Assembly (NCBI RefSeq): GCF_900184225.1
Contig: NZ_FXWZ01000002.1
Location: forward strand, 1,090,054-1,154,053
Source of the DNA: Brevibacterium ihuae
Lineage (GTDB): Bacteria; Actinomycetota; Actinomycetes; Actinomycetales; Brevibacteriaceae
Direction: 5' to 3'
DNA length: 64,000 nucleotides
Shown: positions 36,157 through 44,448 of the stretch, one piece after another
Numbering within the stretch: position 1 is the stretch's first letter
Layout: each line of letters opens with the position of its first letter
The notes under the pieces: model-generated
Told to the model about the DNA's origin: nothing
The model's input: the letters and a program-made list of their open reading frames with translations, nothing else
The model's database searches: none
Translations under genes and position numbers: made by a program

Positions 36157-37605
36157 TTACTCCGACTCCTTCTGCGCCTGCGCGGCCGCCTGCGCTGCGG
36201 GTGTGCCCGGTCGCTGTTCGACGACCCAGTTCTCAACATTACGCTGTGGCGCCACGGTCATCGCGAGCGCACCCGGGGGAACGTCCTTCCGGATCACCGT
36301 CCCGGCCCCCGAGTAGGCGCCGTCGCCCACGGTGACGGGGGCGACGAACATCGTGTCCGAGCCGGTGCGGACATAGGACCCCACCGTCGTGTGGTGCTTC
36401 TCCACGCCGTCGTAGTTGACGAACACCGACGAGGCCCCGATGTTCGAGTACTCCCCGATCGTGGCGTCGCCGACGTAGCTCAGGTGCGGGACCTTCGAGC
36501 CGGTGCCGATCCGCGCGTTCTTCGTCTCGACGAACGTGCCGATCTTGCCCTCGGCCCCGAGCTCGGTGCCCGGGCGGAGGTAGGCGAACGGCCCCACCGA
36601 CGCACCGGCGCCGACGACCGCGAGCTGGCCGTGGGTGCGCACGATCTGGGCCCCCTCCCCCACCTCGGTGTCGGTGAGGGTGGTGTCCGGCCCGATCACC
36701 GCGTGCGCGGCGATGTCGCAGGCGCCGTGGAGCTGGACCCCGGGCAGGAGGGTGACATCGGGCTGCAGGGTGACGTCGGAGTCGATCCACGTCGTGTCCG
36801 GATCGACCACCGTGACGCCGGCGCGCATCCAGTCCTCGACGATGCGGCGGTTGAGCTCCTTGCCGAGCTGCGCGAGCTGCACGCGGTCGTTCGCACCCTC
36901 GACCTGCCACACGTCCTCGGTGGTGAGCGCGGCGACGCGGGCACCGGTGGCGCGCGCGATCTGGATGACGTCGGTGAGGTACTTCTCCCCCTGCGCGTTG
37001 TCGGTGCCGACCTGTGCGAGGGATTCGCGGAGCACGGCGGCGTCGAAGGCGTAGATCCCGGAGTTGATCTCGGTGATCCGCTTCTGGTGCTCGTCGGCGT
37101 CCTTCTCCTCGACGATCCGCTCGAGGTCGCCGGCCGCGTCGCGCACGATCCGGCCGTACCCGCGCGGGCGGGCGACCTGGGCCGACAGCACGGTGACGGC
37201 GTCCTGCTGGGACTCGTGGTACTCGACGAGCGTGCTCAGCGTGTGGGCGGTGAGGAGCGGCACGTCGCCGTAGGTCACCACGACGGTGCCGGTGAGGTCG
37301 TCGGGCAGCTGGGTGAGCGCGCACTCGGTGGCCCGCCCGGTGCCCGGGATGTCGTCCTGGTCCGCGACGAGGACCGTGCGGTCGATGACCTCGGCGATGC
37401 CGGAGACGTGCTCGGCGACCTGCTCGCGCGCGTGCCGGAGGACGACGACGAGGTGCTCCGGGGCGGTGCCTGCGGCGGCGCTGATCGCGTGGTGGAGCAG
37501 CGAGCGCCCGCCGATCGGGTGGATCACCTTGGGGGTGACCGACTTCATCCGGGTCCCCTCGCCGGCGGCGAGGACGATGACCGCTGCGGGTCGGTGCTGG
37601 GTCAT
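36157..37605 (-). CDS. glmU: Bifunctional GlcN-1-P acetyltransferase / UDP-GlcNAc pyrophosphorylase
   Basis: Enzyme of 482 residues that makes UDP-GlcNAc for peptidoglycan. The N-terminal nucleotidyltransferase carries LAAGEGTRMKS and VTYGDVPLL; the C-terminal left-handed beta-helix acetyltransferase contains the hexapeptide run and KNARIGTGSKVPHLSYVGDATIGEYSNIGASSVFVNYDG. The tail is Ala/Gln-rich. It is first of a glmU-prs operon; tRNA-Gln lies 55 bp upstream on the same strand. Confidence 0.97.
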   Translation of the reverse strand: MTQHRPAAVIVLAAGEGTRMKSVTPKVIHPIGGRSLLHHAISAAAGTAPEHLVVVLRHAREQVAEHVSGIAEVIDRTVLVADQDDIPGTGRATECALTQLPDDLTGTVVVTYGDVPLLTAHTLSTLVEYHESQQDAVTVLSAQVARPRGYGRIVRDAAGDLERIVEEKDADEHQKRITEINSGIYAFDAAVLRESLAQVGTDNAQGEKYLTDVIQIARATGARVAALTTEDVWQVEGANDRVQLAQLGKELNRRIVEDWMRAGVTVVDPDTTWIDSDVTLQPDVTLLPGVQLHGACDIAAHAVIGPDTTLTDTEVGEGAQIVRTHGQLAVVGAGASVGPFAYLRPGTELGAEGKIGTFVETKNARIGTGSKVPHLSYVGDATIGEYSNIGASSVFVNYDGVEKHHTTVGSYVRTGSDTMFVAPVTVGDGAYSGAGTVIRKDVPPGALAMTVAPQRNVENWVVEQRPGTPAAQAAAQAQKESE

Positions 37606-37659
37606 GGGGGTGAACTCCTCTGCTGCGGGAATCGGGCCGCGCGGGCTGCCGGGGCGTCG

Positions 37660-37731
37660 CTCCGCCCCTAGGACTCGAACCTAGACTGCACGGCTCCAAA
37701 GGCCGGCGTGCTGCCATTACACCAGGGCGGA
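37660..37731 (-). tRNA. tRNA-Gln(UUG)
   Basis: 72 nt with acceptor stem TCCGCCC/GGGCGGA, anticodon loop CTTTGGA (anticodon TTG), T arm CTAGG-TTCGAGT-CCTAG and discriminator G. CCA is not encoded. It is upstream of and co-directional with glmU. Confidence 0.93.
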
Positions 37732-37776
37732 TCGACACGGCTGCGACCCCGTGCCGGCACGCCCCAATCTTGCCAC

Positions 37777-37782
37777 TAAGGT
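37777..37782 (+). promoter_or_regulatory. -10 box for a leaderless transcript
   Basis: TAAGGT, 7 nt before the ATG at 37790. Confidence 0.5.
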
Positions 37783-37789
37783 GGAACCT

Positions 37790-38209
37790 ATGGAAATTCT
37801 CCGCGACGTCCTCGTCTTCATCCACCTCCTCGGCATGGCGATCATCATCGGCGCCTATTTCGCCAACATGCGCGCCCCGCGCGTGGTCGCCGGAATGCTC
37901 CACGGAGCCTACCTCCAGCTCGCCACCGGGCTGCTGCTCGTCACCGTCCTCGAGTTCACCGAGGGCGTCGAGGTCAACCACATGAAGATCGGCATCAAGC
38001 TCCTGCTCGCGATCCTCGTCGCGGTCTTCGCCTTCCTCGGCCGCCGCCAGGAGAAGAGGGCGGGCACCGCCGCGTCCGCCGCCGCGCGCGCGGACGGCTA
38101 CGCCGGGGACACCGCGCCGAGCGCCCCGGTCGCCCACTCGTCCGCGACGATGGCCCACCTGACCTTCGGCGCGGCCGTGCTCGCGGTCCTCGTCGCCGTC
38201 TTCGTCTGA
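37790..38209 (+). CDS. Four-helix membrane protein of unknown function
   Basis: Protein of 139 residues with four predicted helices (DVLVFIHLLGMAIIIGAYFANM; MLHGAYLQLATGLLLVTVLEF; IGIKLLLAILVAVFAFLGR; LTFGAAVLAVLVAVFV) and a charged Ala-rich cytoplasmic loop between the third and fourth. His residues in helices 1 and 2 recall small haem-type membrane proteins, but I cannot name the family. It begins 7 nt after TAAGGT (leaderless) and is followed by a strong terminator, hence monocistronic. Confidence 0.75.
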   Translation: MEILRDVLVFIHLLGMAIIIGAYFANMRAPRVVAGMLHGAYLQLATGLLLVTVLEFTEGVEVNHMKIGIKLLLAILVAVFAFLGRRQEKRAGTAASAAARADGYAGDTAPSAPVAHSSATMAHLTFGAAVLAVLVAVFV

Positions 38210-38255
38210 TCGGCGCCCGACCTCGACGACCCCGCCGGGTCTTCGGACCCGCACC

Positions 38256-38289
38256 CCGGCCGGCGACCGCTCCTGCGGTCGCCGGCCGG
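38256..38289 (+). terminator. Terminator after the four-helix membrane protein
   Basis: A perfect 15-bp stem of ccggccggcgaccgc (38256-38270) and gcggtcgccggccgg (38275-38289) with loop tcct, 47 bp past the stop. Confidence 0.75.
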
Positions 38290-38359
38290 ACCGCTTCCCG
38301 TCCCGGACCGGACGCCCCGGACCGGCGCGTCCGCACCTCCAGGTAGATTGCGTGTCACC

Positions 38360-40771
38360 ATGACCTCACCCTTCGAATTCCTCAACGAGCCGCCCACCCG
38401 CCGCGATCCCGCCGCGGATCGCGCAGCAGACACCGCGGCGACCGCATCGGCACCCGCCCGCAGCGGCACCGGCCCCGGGCCGGGGGCCTCGGCGAGCGCG
38501 CTCCTCGAGGGGCTCAACGCCCAGCAGATCGCCGCGGTCGAGCACAGCGGATCCCCGCTCCTCATCGTCGCCGGCGCAGGTTCGGGCAAGACCACGGTGC
38601 TCACCCGCCGCATCGCCCACGCCCTGCGGACCGGGCGCGCCCACCCCGGTCAGGTGCTCGCCATCACCTTCACGAACAAGGCCGCCCGGGAGATGGTCGA
38701 GCGGATCACCGAACTCGTCGGACCGCCCGCCCGCAGCATGTGGATCTCGACCTTCCACTCCGCGTGCGTGCGGATCCTCCGCCGCGAGGCGAAGGCCCTG
38801 GGGATGAAGTCGAACTTCACGATCTACGACTCCCAGGACTCGCTGCGCCTCGTCACCCAGTGCGTGCGCGAGGCCGGACTCGATTCGAAGAAGTTCACCC
38901 CGCGCTCGCTCCAGCACCGGATCTCCAATCTCAAGAACGACCTCCTCACCGCGGACGACTTCAGCTCCCGGGCACAGGAGAACAACCCGTCGGAGCAGGC
39001 GCTCGCGGAGGTCTACCGGCGCTACTCGGAGCGCCTGCGGCTGGCGAACGCCTTCGACTTCGACGACCTCATCATGGAGACGGTGCACCTGCTCGACGCG
39101 TTCGACGACATCGCGGCGAACTACCGGGCCCGGTTCGCCCACATCCTCGTCGACGAGTACCAGGACACCAATCCGGCGCAGTACCGGCTCATCCGGGCGC
39201 TCGCCGGGGCTGACCTCCCCGCTCCCACCGCCGAACTCACCGTGGTCGGCGACGCGGATCAGTCGATCTACGCCTTCCGCGGCGCCACGGTGCGCAACAT
39301 CGTCGAGTTCGAGGAGGACTTCCCGCAGGCCCGGGTCATCCTCCTCGAGCAGAACTACCGGTCGACCCAGAACATCCTCACCGCGGCCAATGCGGTGATC
39401 TCCCACAACGACGATCGCAAGGACAAGCGCCTGTGGACCGACGCCGGTCCCGGGGAGCCGGTGACCGGCTGGGTCGCGGAATCGGAGCAGGCCGAGGCCC
39501 GCTTCATCACCGAGAAGATCGACGCGCTCATGGACGAGAGCGGCCTGACCTACGGCGACTTCGCGGTGTTCTACCGGACGAACGCCCAGTCCCGCGCGAT
39601 CGAGGACGCCCTCATGCGGGCGGGCATGCCGTACAAGGTCGTCGGCGGCACGCGGTTCTACGAGCGCAAGGAGATCAAGGACGCCCTCGCCTACCTCCGA
39701 GTCATCGCGAACCCGGACGACGACGTCAACCTGCGCCGGATCCTCAACGTCCCCAAGCGGTCGATCGGCGACCGGACCGAGGCCTTCATCGGGGCGCTCG
39801 CGGAGCGGGAGCGGATCAGCTTCGCCGCCGCGCTCGACCGCGCCGAAGAGGCACCCGGCCTGTCGAGCCGCTCGCTCGGGCCGATCGCCCGCTTCCGCAC
39901 GCTGCTCGCCGACCTCCGGACCACCGCCGAGGGCGCCCCGGTGTCCCGCATCCTCGAATCGGTCCTCGAGCAGACCGGCTACCTCGCCGAGCTCCACGCG
40001 AGCACGGATCCGCAGGACGAATCGCGCGTCGACAACCTCGCCGAGCTCGTCGCGGTCGCCGAGGACTTCGGACGGACGCACGAGACCGGCACCCTCGACG
40101 AGTTCCTCGAACAGGTGTCACTGTCCTCCGACGCCGACCAGATCCCCGACCAGGACGTCGGCGAGGTCACCCTCATGACGCTCCACACCGCCAAGGGGCT
40201 CGAGTTCCCCGTCGTGTTCCTCACCGGCCTCGAGGACGGCACCTTCCCCCACCAGCGCTCGTTCAGCTCGAGCACGGAGCTCGCCGAGGAGCGGCGGCTC
40301 GCCTATGTCGGCCTCACCCGGGCCCGGAAGAAGCTGTTCCTCTCCCGCGCGGAGACCCGCAGCATGTGGGGCCAGCCCGCGTACAACCCTCCCAGCCGGT
40401 TCCTCAGCGAGCTCGGAGAGGGACTCGTCGACTGGGAGAGCACCGGCACGCTGAGCTCCGGCGGGCCAGCGGACCGGGCGTTCGGCTCTGCATGGAGCCC
40501 CGGCTCCCGGGCCGGGAGCTCCGGCCGCGGCGGACGGCCGGGCGGTGCGCGCGCCGGCACCTCGCCGGGCGGGTTCCCCAATCGCATCCGGCCCAATCGG
40601 GAGGTCCCGCAGGTGGAGCCGGGCGATCGGGTGTCCCACGATGCGTTCGGCCTCGGCACGGTGACCGAGGTCGCCGGGGCCGGCGATAAGACCGTCGCGA
40701 CGGTGGACTTCGGCTCGGAGGGGACCAAGCGGCTCCTCATGCGCTACGCCCCGGTCGAGAAGCTCGACTGA
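38360..40771 (+). CDS. pcrA: ATP-dependent DNA helicase PcrA/UvrD
   Basis: SF1A helicase of 803 residues for DNA repair and plasmid/replication-fork processing. Motif I AGAGSGKTTVL (about 71-81), motif Ia FTNKAAREM, motif II DEYQDTN, motif III VGDADQSIYAFRGA, motif IV QNYRSTQNIL, motif V TLHTAKGLEFPVVFL and motif VI RRLAYVGLTRARKKL are all present. The C-terminal Tudor-like piece VEPGDRVSHDAFGLGTV is typical of PcrA and binds RNA polymerase. The ATG at 38360 lies 10 nt after TAGATT. Confidence 0.96.
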   Translation: MTSPFEFLNEPPTRRDPAADRAADTAATASAPARSGTGPGPGASASALLEGLNAQQIAAVEHSGSPLLIVAGAGSGKTTVLTRRIAHALRTGRAHPGQVLAITFTNKAAREMVERITELVGPPARSMWISTFHSACVRILRREAKALGMKSNFTIYDSQDSLRLVTQCVREAGLDSKKFTPRSLQHRISNLKNDLLTADDFSSRAQENNPSEQALAEVYRRYSERLRLANAFDFDDLIMETVHLLDAFDDIAANYRARFAHILVDEYQDTNPAQYRLIRALAGADLPAPTAELTVVGDADQSIYAFRGATVRNIVEFEEDFPQARVILLEQNYRSTQNILTAANAVISHNDDRKDKRLWTDAGPGEPVTGWVAESEQAEARFITEKIDALMDESGLTYGDFAVFYRTNAQSRAIEDALMRAGMPYKVVGGTRFYERKEIKDALAYLRVIANPDDDVNLRRILNVPKRSIGDRTEAFIGALAERERISFAAALDRAEEAPGLSSRSLGPIARFRTLLADLRTTAEGAPVSRILESVLEQTGYLAELHASTDPQDESRVDNLAELVAVAEDFGRTHETGTLDEFLEQVSLSSDADQIPDQDVGEVTLMTLHTAKGLEFPVVFLTGLEDGTFPHQRSFSSSTELAEERRLAYVGLTRARKKLFLSRAETRSMWGQPAYNPPSRFLSELGEGLVDWESTGTLSSGGPADRAFGSAWSPGSRAGSSGRGGRPGGARAGTSPGGFPNRIRPNREVPQVEPGDRVSHDAFGLGTVTEVAGAGDKTVATVDFGSEGTKRLLMRYAPVEKLD

Positions 40772-40784
40772 GCCCGGACAGCAT

Positions 40785-40816
40785 GCGGGGCCGACACCGT
40801 CCGGTGTCGGCCCCGC
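40785..40816. terminator. Bidirectional terminator hairpin after pcrA
   Basis: A perfect 15-bp stem of gcggggccgacaccg (40785-40799) and cggtgtcggccccgc (40802-40816) lies between the convergent pcrA and the small Rv0909-like gene. Confidence 0.7.
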
Positions 40817-40850
40817 GTCGCGCTCACGGGCGCATCTCAGCGTTTCGGGA

Positions 40851-41048
40851 TCATTTCTCGCCGGCGCCGTCGTCGCCGACCCGCTGGTCCGCGGCGTCGC
40901 GGCCCTGCTGGACCTGGTCGTCGAACTTGCCGCCGCCGACGCCCGAGGCGGCGTCCTGCGCCTTGTCGAGGCCCTGATCGCTGACCTGCTCGCCCTTCTC
41001 GCTGTTGAGGGCGTCCTGGGCCTTGTTGCCGAGATCTCCGAAGCTCAT
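40851..41048 (-). CDS. Small Rv0909/MT0933-type antitoxin-like protein
   Basis: Hydrophilic protein of 65 residues (SFGDLGNKAQDALNSEKGEQVSDQGLDKAQDAASGVGGGKFDDQVQQGRDAADQ). The repeated KAQDA...QGLDKA...DDQV pattern is that of the MT0933-like putative antitoxin family, also similar to CsbD-like stress proteins. No toxin gene lies next to it, so an antitoxin role is doubtful. The start has aaggaga 7 nt upstream. Confidence 0.7.
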   Translation of the reverse strand: MSFGDLGNKAQDALNSEKGEQVSDQGLDKAQDAASGVGGGKFDDQVQQGRDAADQRVGDDGAGEK

Positions 41049-41220
41049 GGGTTTCTCCTTCACAGTGGGATCGGACGGGCTGGTCCCGTCCCTGCTCCCA
41101 TCCTGACATCGCCACCCGGCGGTGTAAACGGCAGACGTTCGGGACCTGTGCCCGCATCTCGGCACGGGCGGTGAGCCCTCCTCAGCCGCCGGGCACGGCC
41201 TCAGCCGCCGGGTGAGGGGT

Positions 41221-41445
41221 TCAGCCGCCGGGCACGGTCAGACTCAGGGTGAGGAGCAGCGCCGAGACGAACACCATGGTGAGCATGTCGGTGCCGCGTG
41301 CGCGGTTGACCCAGATGTCGCCCCACGGGGAGGGCAGCGCGCGGAGCACGGCGAGCGCCAGCGGGCACGCGGCGAGCGCGATCCCGCCGAGCCGGAAGTC
41401 GATCACGGCGAGCGCCGCCGACGCGAGGATCCACAGCAGGCACAC
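41221..41445 (-). CDS. DUF3017 membrane protein (start uncertain)
   Basis: Three hydrophobic helices (VCLLWILASAALAVIDF; IALAACPLALAVLRAL; MLTMVFVSALLLTLSLTV) form a DUF3017-like protein. The first ordinary start codon in frame is the GTG at 41445, which leaves almost nothing before helix 1. The frame is open for ~70 codons further upstream and encodes a plausible basic cytoplasmic segment (GRNPISKRWIYWKRRYSNPTRRDWLL) without any ATG, GTG or TTG before a TGA. An ATT at 41667-41665, overlapping the purH end, would give [12 protein letters not shown] as N-terminus. Function is unknown; it usually neighbours purH. Confidence 0.65.
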   Translation of the reverse strand: MCLLWILASAALAVIDFRLGGIALAACPLALAVLRALPSPWGDIWVNRARGTDMLTMVFVSALLLTLSLTVPGG

Positions 41446-41653
41446 GAGGAGGAGCCAATCCCGCCTCGTGGGGTTGGAGTACCGGCGCTTCCAGTAGATC
41501 CACCGCTTGGAGATCGGGTTGCGCCCCTTGGAGGTGCGCCGCAGGTCCGGGCGGGCGCGCCCGGCGGCGTGCCGTCCGCGCGGGCGGCGGTCCGCGCCGC
41601 CGACGACCCGGCCCCCGGCCGGACGGCCGGGGGCGGGTGGTGCGGACTGCGGA

Positions 41654-43240
41654 TCAGTGGAAGAAATGTCGGGTACCCGTGAAGTACATCGTCAGGCCGG
41701 CCGCTTCGGCGGCCGCGACGACCTCCTCGTCGCGGATCGAGCCGCCCGGCTGCACGACGGCGGTGACGCCGGCGCGGATGAGCACCTCGAGCCCGTCGGC
41801 GAACGGGAAGAACGCATCGGAGGCCGCGACCGCACCGCGTGCGCGCTCCTCGCCGGCCCGCTCGACGGCGAGGTGCGCGGAGTCGACCCGGTTGACCTGT
41901 CCCATTCCCACGCCGACGGCGGCGGAGTCCCGGGCGAGCAGGATCGCGTTCGACTTCACCGCCCGGCAGGCGCGCCAGGCGAACGCGAGGTCGGCGAGGG
42001 TCCGCTCGTCGGCGGCCCGGCCGGCGGCCAGGGTCCAGTTCTCCGGTGCGTCCCCGGCGGCCTGGAACACGTCGCGGTCCTGGACGAGCAGACCGCCGGA
42101 GATCTGGCGGTACTCGGTCTCCGGGGCGGCCGGCTCCCCGAGCTCGAGGAGACGGAGGTTCTTCTTGCGCCGGAGCACCTCGAGCGCCTCGGGAGCGAAC
42201 GCCGGTGCGGCGACGACCTCGGTGAAGATCGGGGAGATCGACTCCGCGAGCTCGACGGTGACCTCGCGGTTGACGGCGATGACGCCTCCGTAGGCGGACA
42301 CCGGGTCGCACTCGTGGGCCTTGCGATGCGCCTCGGCGACGGTGTCCCCGGTGGCGATGCCGCACGGGTTGGCGTGCTTGATGATCGCGACCGCCGGCTC
42401 CGCGAAGTCGTAGGCGGCCCGGATCGCGGCGTCGGTGTCCTGGTAGTTGTTGTAGGACATCTCCTTGCCGCCGAGCTGCCGGGCGTTGGCGATGCCCCCG
42501 GCGCCGGGCGCGGCGTACACGGCCGCCGACTGGTGCGGGTTCTCCCCGTAGCGCAGGTCCGCGGCCTTCTCCACGGCGAGACCGAAGAACCCGGGCTGCC
42601 CTGCTGCGGAATCGTGCTCGGCGCCGGCGGAGGCCTCCTGCGCGGCCGCATCCTGCTCGCCGAACCACGTCGCGACGGCGACGTCGTAGGCGGCGGTGTG
42701 CTCGAAGGCGGTCTGCGCCAGCCGGCGCCGCGCGGCGAGGTCGAATCCCCGGCCGGAGGCCGCTTCGACGACCTCGGCGTAGCGGCTCGGATCGGTGACG
42801 ACGGCGACGCTCGGGTGGTTCTTCGCCGCTGCGCGCACCATCGAGGGTCCGCCGATGTCGATCTGCTCGACGCAGTCGTCGAATCCGGCGCCCGAGGCGA
42901 CGGTCTCGCTGAACGGGTAGAGGTTGACGACGACGAGGTCGAACGCCTCGACGCCGAGGTCGGCGAGCTGCGCGACGTGGTCGGGCTTCCGGGTGTCGGC
43001 GAGGATGCCGGCGTGGACCCGGGGATGGAGGGTCTTGACGCGGCCCTCGAGGCATTCGGGGAAGCCGGTGAGCTCCTCGACCGGGGTGACGTCGACCCCG
43101 GCCTCGGCGATCCGCGCGGCGGTCGAGCCGGTCGACACGATCGTCACCCCGGCTGCGGCCAGCCCGGTGGCGAGTTCGGTGAGTCCGGTCTTGTCGTAGA
43201 CGCTGATGAGCGCGCGACGGATGGGCCGTACGGCTTCCAC
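41654..43240 (-). CDS. purH: Bifunctional AICAR transformylase / IMP cyclohydrolase
   Basis: Last two steps of purine synthesis, 528 residues. The N-terminal MGS-like cyclohydrolase domain carries [30 protein letters not shown] and VVVNLYPF; the C-terminal transformylase carries [24 protein letters not shown] and the terminal TGTRHFFH. The GTG start at 43240 has gaaggagaa upstream. It follows purN by 24 bp and both are probably transcribed from the purN promoter. Confidence 0.97.
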   Translation of the reverse strand: MEAVRPIRRALISVYDKTGLTELATGLAAAGVTIVSTGSTAARIAEAGVDVTPVEELTGFPECLEGRVKTLHPRVHAGILADTRKPDHVAQLADLGVEAFDLVVVNLYPFSETVASGAGFDDCVEQIDIGGPSMVRAAAKNHPSVAVVTDPSRYAEVVEAASGRGFDLAARRRLAQTAFEHTAAYDVAVATWFGEQDAAAQEASAGAEHDSAAGQPGFFGLAVEKAADLRYGENPHQSAAVYAAPGAGGIANARQLGGKEMSYNNYQDTDAAIRAAYDFAEPAVAIIKHANPCGIATGDTVAEAHRKAHECDPVSAYGGVIAVNREVTVELAESISPIFTEVVAAPAFAPEALEVLRRKKNLRLLELGEPAAPETEYRQISGGLLVQDRDVFQAAGDAPENWTLAAGRAADERTLADLAFAWRACRAVKSNAILLARDSAAVGVGMGQVNRVDSAHLAVERAGEERARGAVAASDAFFPFADGLEVLIRAGVTAVVQPGGSIRDEEVVAAAEAAGLTMYFTGTRHFFH

Positions 43241-43264
43241 TGGTTCTCCTTCGTTCGGTGCGGT

Positions 43265-43930
43265 TCAGCTCCCGGCCGCAGCGGTCGGCAGGTAGCCGGT
43301 GACGCGGCGGTCGGCGATGTGCAGGGGGTGTTCGGCGAGGAAGGCGAGCAGGTCGACGATGGCGGTGCGCTCGACGGCGCGGATCCGCTCGTGCAGCGTG
43401 TCCTCGGTGTCCTCGTCGTGCACCGCGAGAGGGAACTGGGCGATGATCGGCCCGGTGTCCACCCCCTCGTCGACGAGGTGGATCGTCGCCCCGGTGACCT
43501 TGACCCCGTGCGCGAGGGCGTCGCGGACGCCGTGCGCTCCGGGGAACGACGGGAGGAGCGCGGGGTGGGTGTTGATGATGCGCTGGGAGTAGCGGGCGAC
43601 GAACTCCGGGCCGAGGATGCGCATGAATCCCGCCGAGACCACCCAATCGGGCTCGAAGGCGGCGACGGCGGCGGTGAGCGCGCTGTTCCACGCTGCGCGG
43701 TCGGGGTGCTCGCGCGGGGCGACGACGAAGGTCTCGACGCCGGCGGCGCGCGCCCGGTCGAGCACTCCTGCGGCGGGGGTGTCGGAGCCGACGGCGACGA
43801 TCTCGACGCTCCGCCGGGCGGCGTGCGAATCGTGCGCGCCGGGGTCCGCAGCGGGATCGCGGACGACGAACGCGTCGAGCACGGCCTGGGTCAGGCTGCC
43901 GGATCCGGAGGCGAGGAGAACACAGCGCAC
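43265..43930 (-). CDS. purN: Phosphoribosylglycinamide formyltransferase
   Basis: GAR transformylase of 221 residues, third step of purine synthesis, using 10-formyl-THF. It has LLASGSGSLTQAVLDA (phosphate-binding loop), SAGFMRILG, the catalytic INTHPALLPSFPGAHGVRDAL and DEGVDTGPIIAQ. The GTG start at 43930 lies 6 nt after TAGAAT, so it is leaderless. It heads purN-purH-DUF3017. Confidence 0.95.
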   Translation of the reverse strand: MRCVLLASGSGSLTQAVLDAFVVRDPAADPGAHDSHAARRSVEIVAVGSDTPAAGVLDRARAAGVETFVVAPREHPDRAAWNSALTAAVAAFEPDWVVSAGFMRILGPEFVARYSQRIINTHPALLPSFPGAHGVRDALAHGVKVTGATIHLVDEGVDTGPIIAQFPLAVHDEDTEDTLHERIRAVERTAIVDLLAFLAEHPLHIADRRVTGYLPTAAAGS

Positions 43931-43936
43931 CCCGCC

Positions 43937-43942
43937 ATTCTA
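43937..43942 (-). promoter_or_regulatory. -10 box for a leaderless purN transcript
   Basis: TAGAAT on the minus strand, 6 nt upstream of the GTG. The divergent gene at 43958 has its own box (CAGACT, 43946-43951) only a few bases away, so the two promoters abut back to back. Confidence 0.55.
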
Positions 43943-43957
43943 TGCCAGACTGATCGG

Positions 43958-44410
43958 GTGAGCCCCGTGGACCAGGAACCCCGCACCGACTCGACCGCGA
44001 CCGACGAGGAGACCGCGCGCCGGGCGGCCGCCCGCAACCGCGAGGGCACGATCCTCGCGCTGCTGTTCGGCGGTGCGCTGCTCGCCACGACGCTCCCGCT
44101 CCCCTACCGGATGGCGGCCGGGGTGCTCGCGATCGCGGCTCTCGTCTGGGTCGTGCGGTACTTCATCGCCGGAGCGCGCACGAAGCAGAAGGGCAACTGG
44201 ATCCTCCTCGGCGTGCTCGCCGCGCTCAGCTGCCTCTACATGCTGCTCTCGACCCTCGGGACGCTCGCCATCTGGCCGGTCCAGGCGGAGTACGAGTCGT
44301 GCCTCCGCGAGGCGATCACCCAGCAGGCGACGGTGGGCTGCACCACCGAGTACAACACCGGGCTGTCCTCGTGGTTCGAGGAGATGACCGGTCAGCCGTT
44401 CCCCGGCTGA
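43958..44410 (+). CDS. Membrane protein of unknown function
   Basis: Protein of 150 residues with a charged N-terminus, three hydrophobic helices (ILALLFGGALLATTLPL; MAAGVLAIAALVWVVRYFIAG; WILLGVLAALSCLYMLLSTLGTLAI) and a C-terminal domain with two cysteines (ESCLREAITQQATVGCTTEYNTG) that may pair outside the cell. I do not recognise the family. The GTG at 43958 is the first codon after a CAGACT box. Similar genes often sit beside purN in actinobacteria. Confidence 0.72.
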   Translation: MSPVDQEPRTDSTATDEETARRAAARNREGTILALLFGGALLATTLPLPYRMAAGVLAIAALVWVVRYFIAGARTKQKGNWILLGVLAALSCLYMLLSTLGTLAIWPVQAEYESCLREAITQQATVGCTTEYNTGLSSWFEEMTGQPFPG

Positions 44411-44448
44411 TCCCCGAACTCCGCTGAGCCGGCGGCCAGGTCGCGCCG

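Noticed and set aside
40851..41048. Toxin-antitoxin pair
   Set aside because: The protein resembles Rv0909-type antitoxins, but there is no adjacent toxin gene on either strand.
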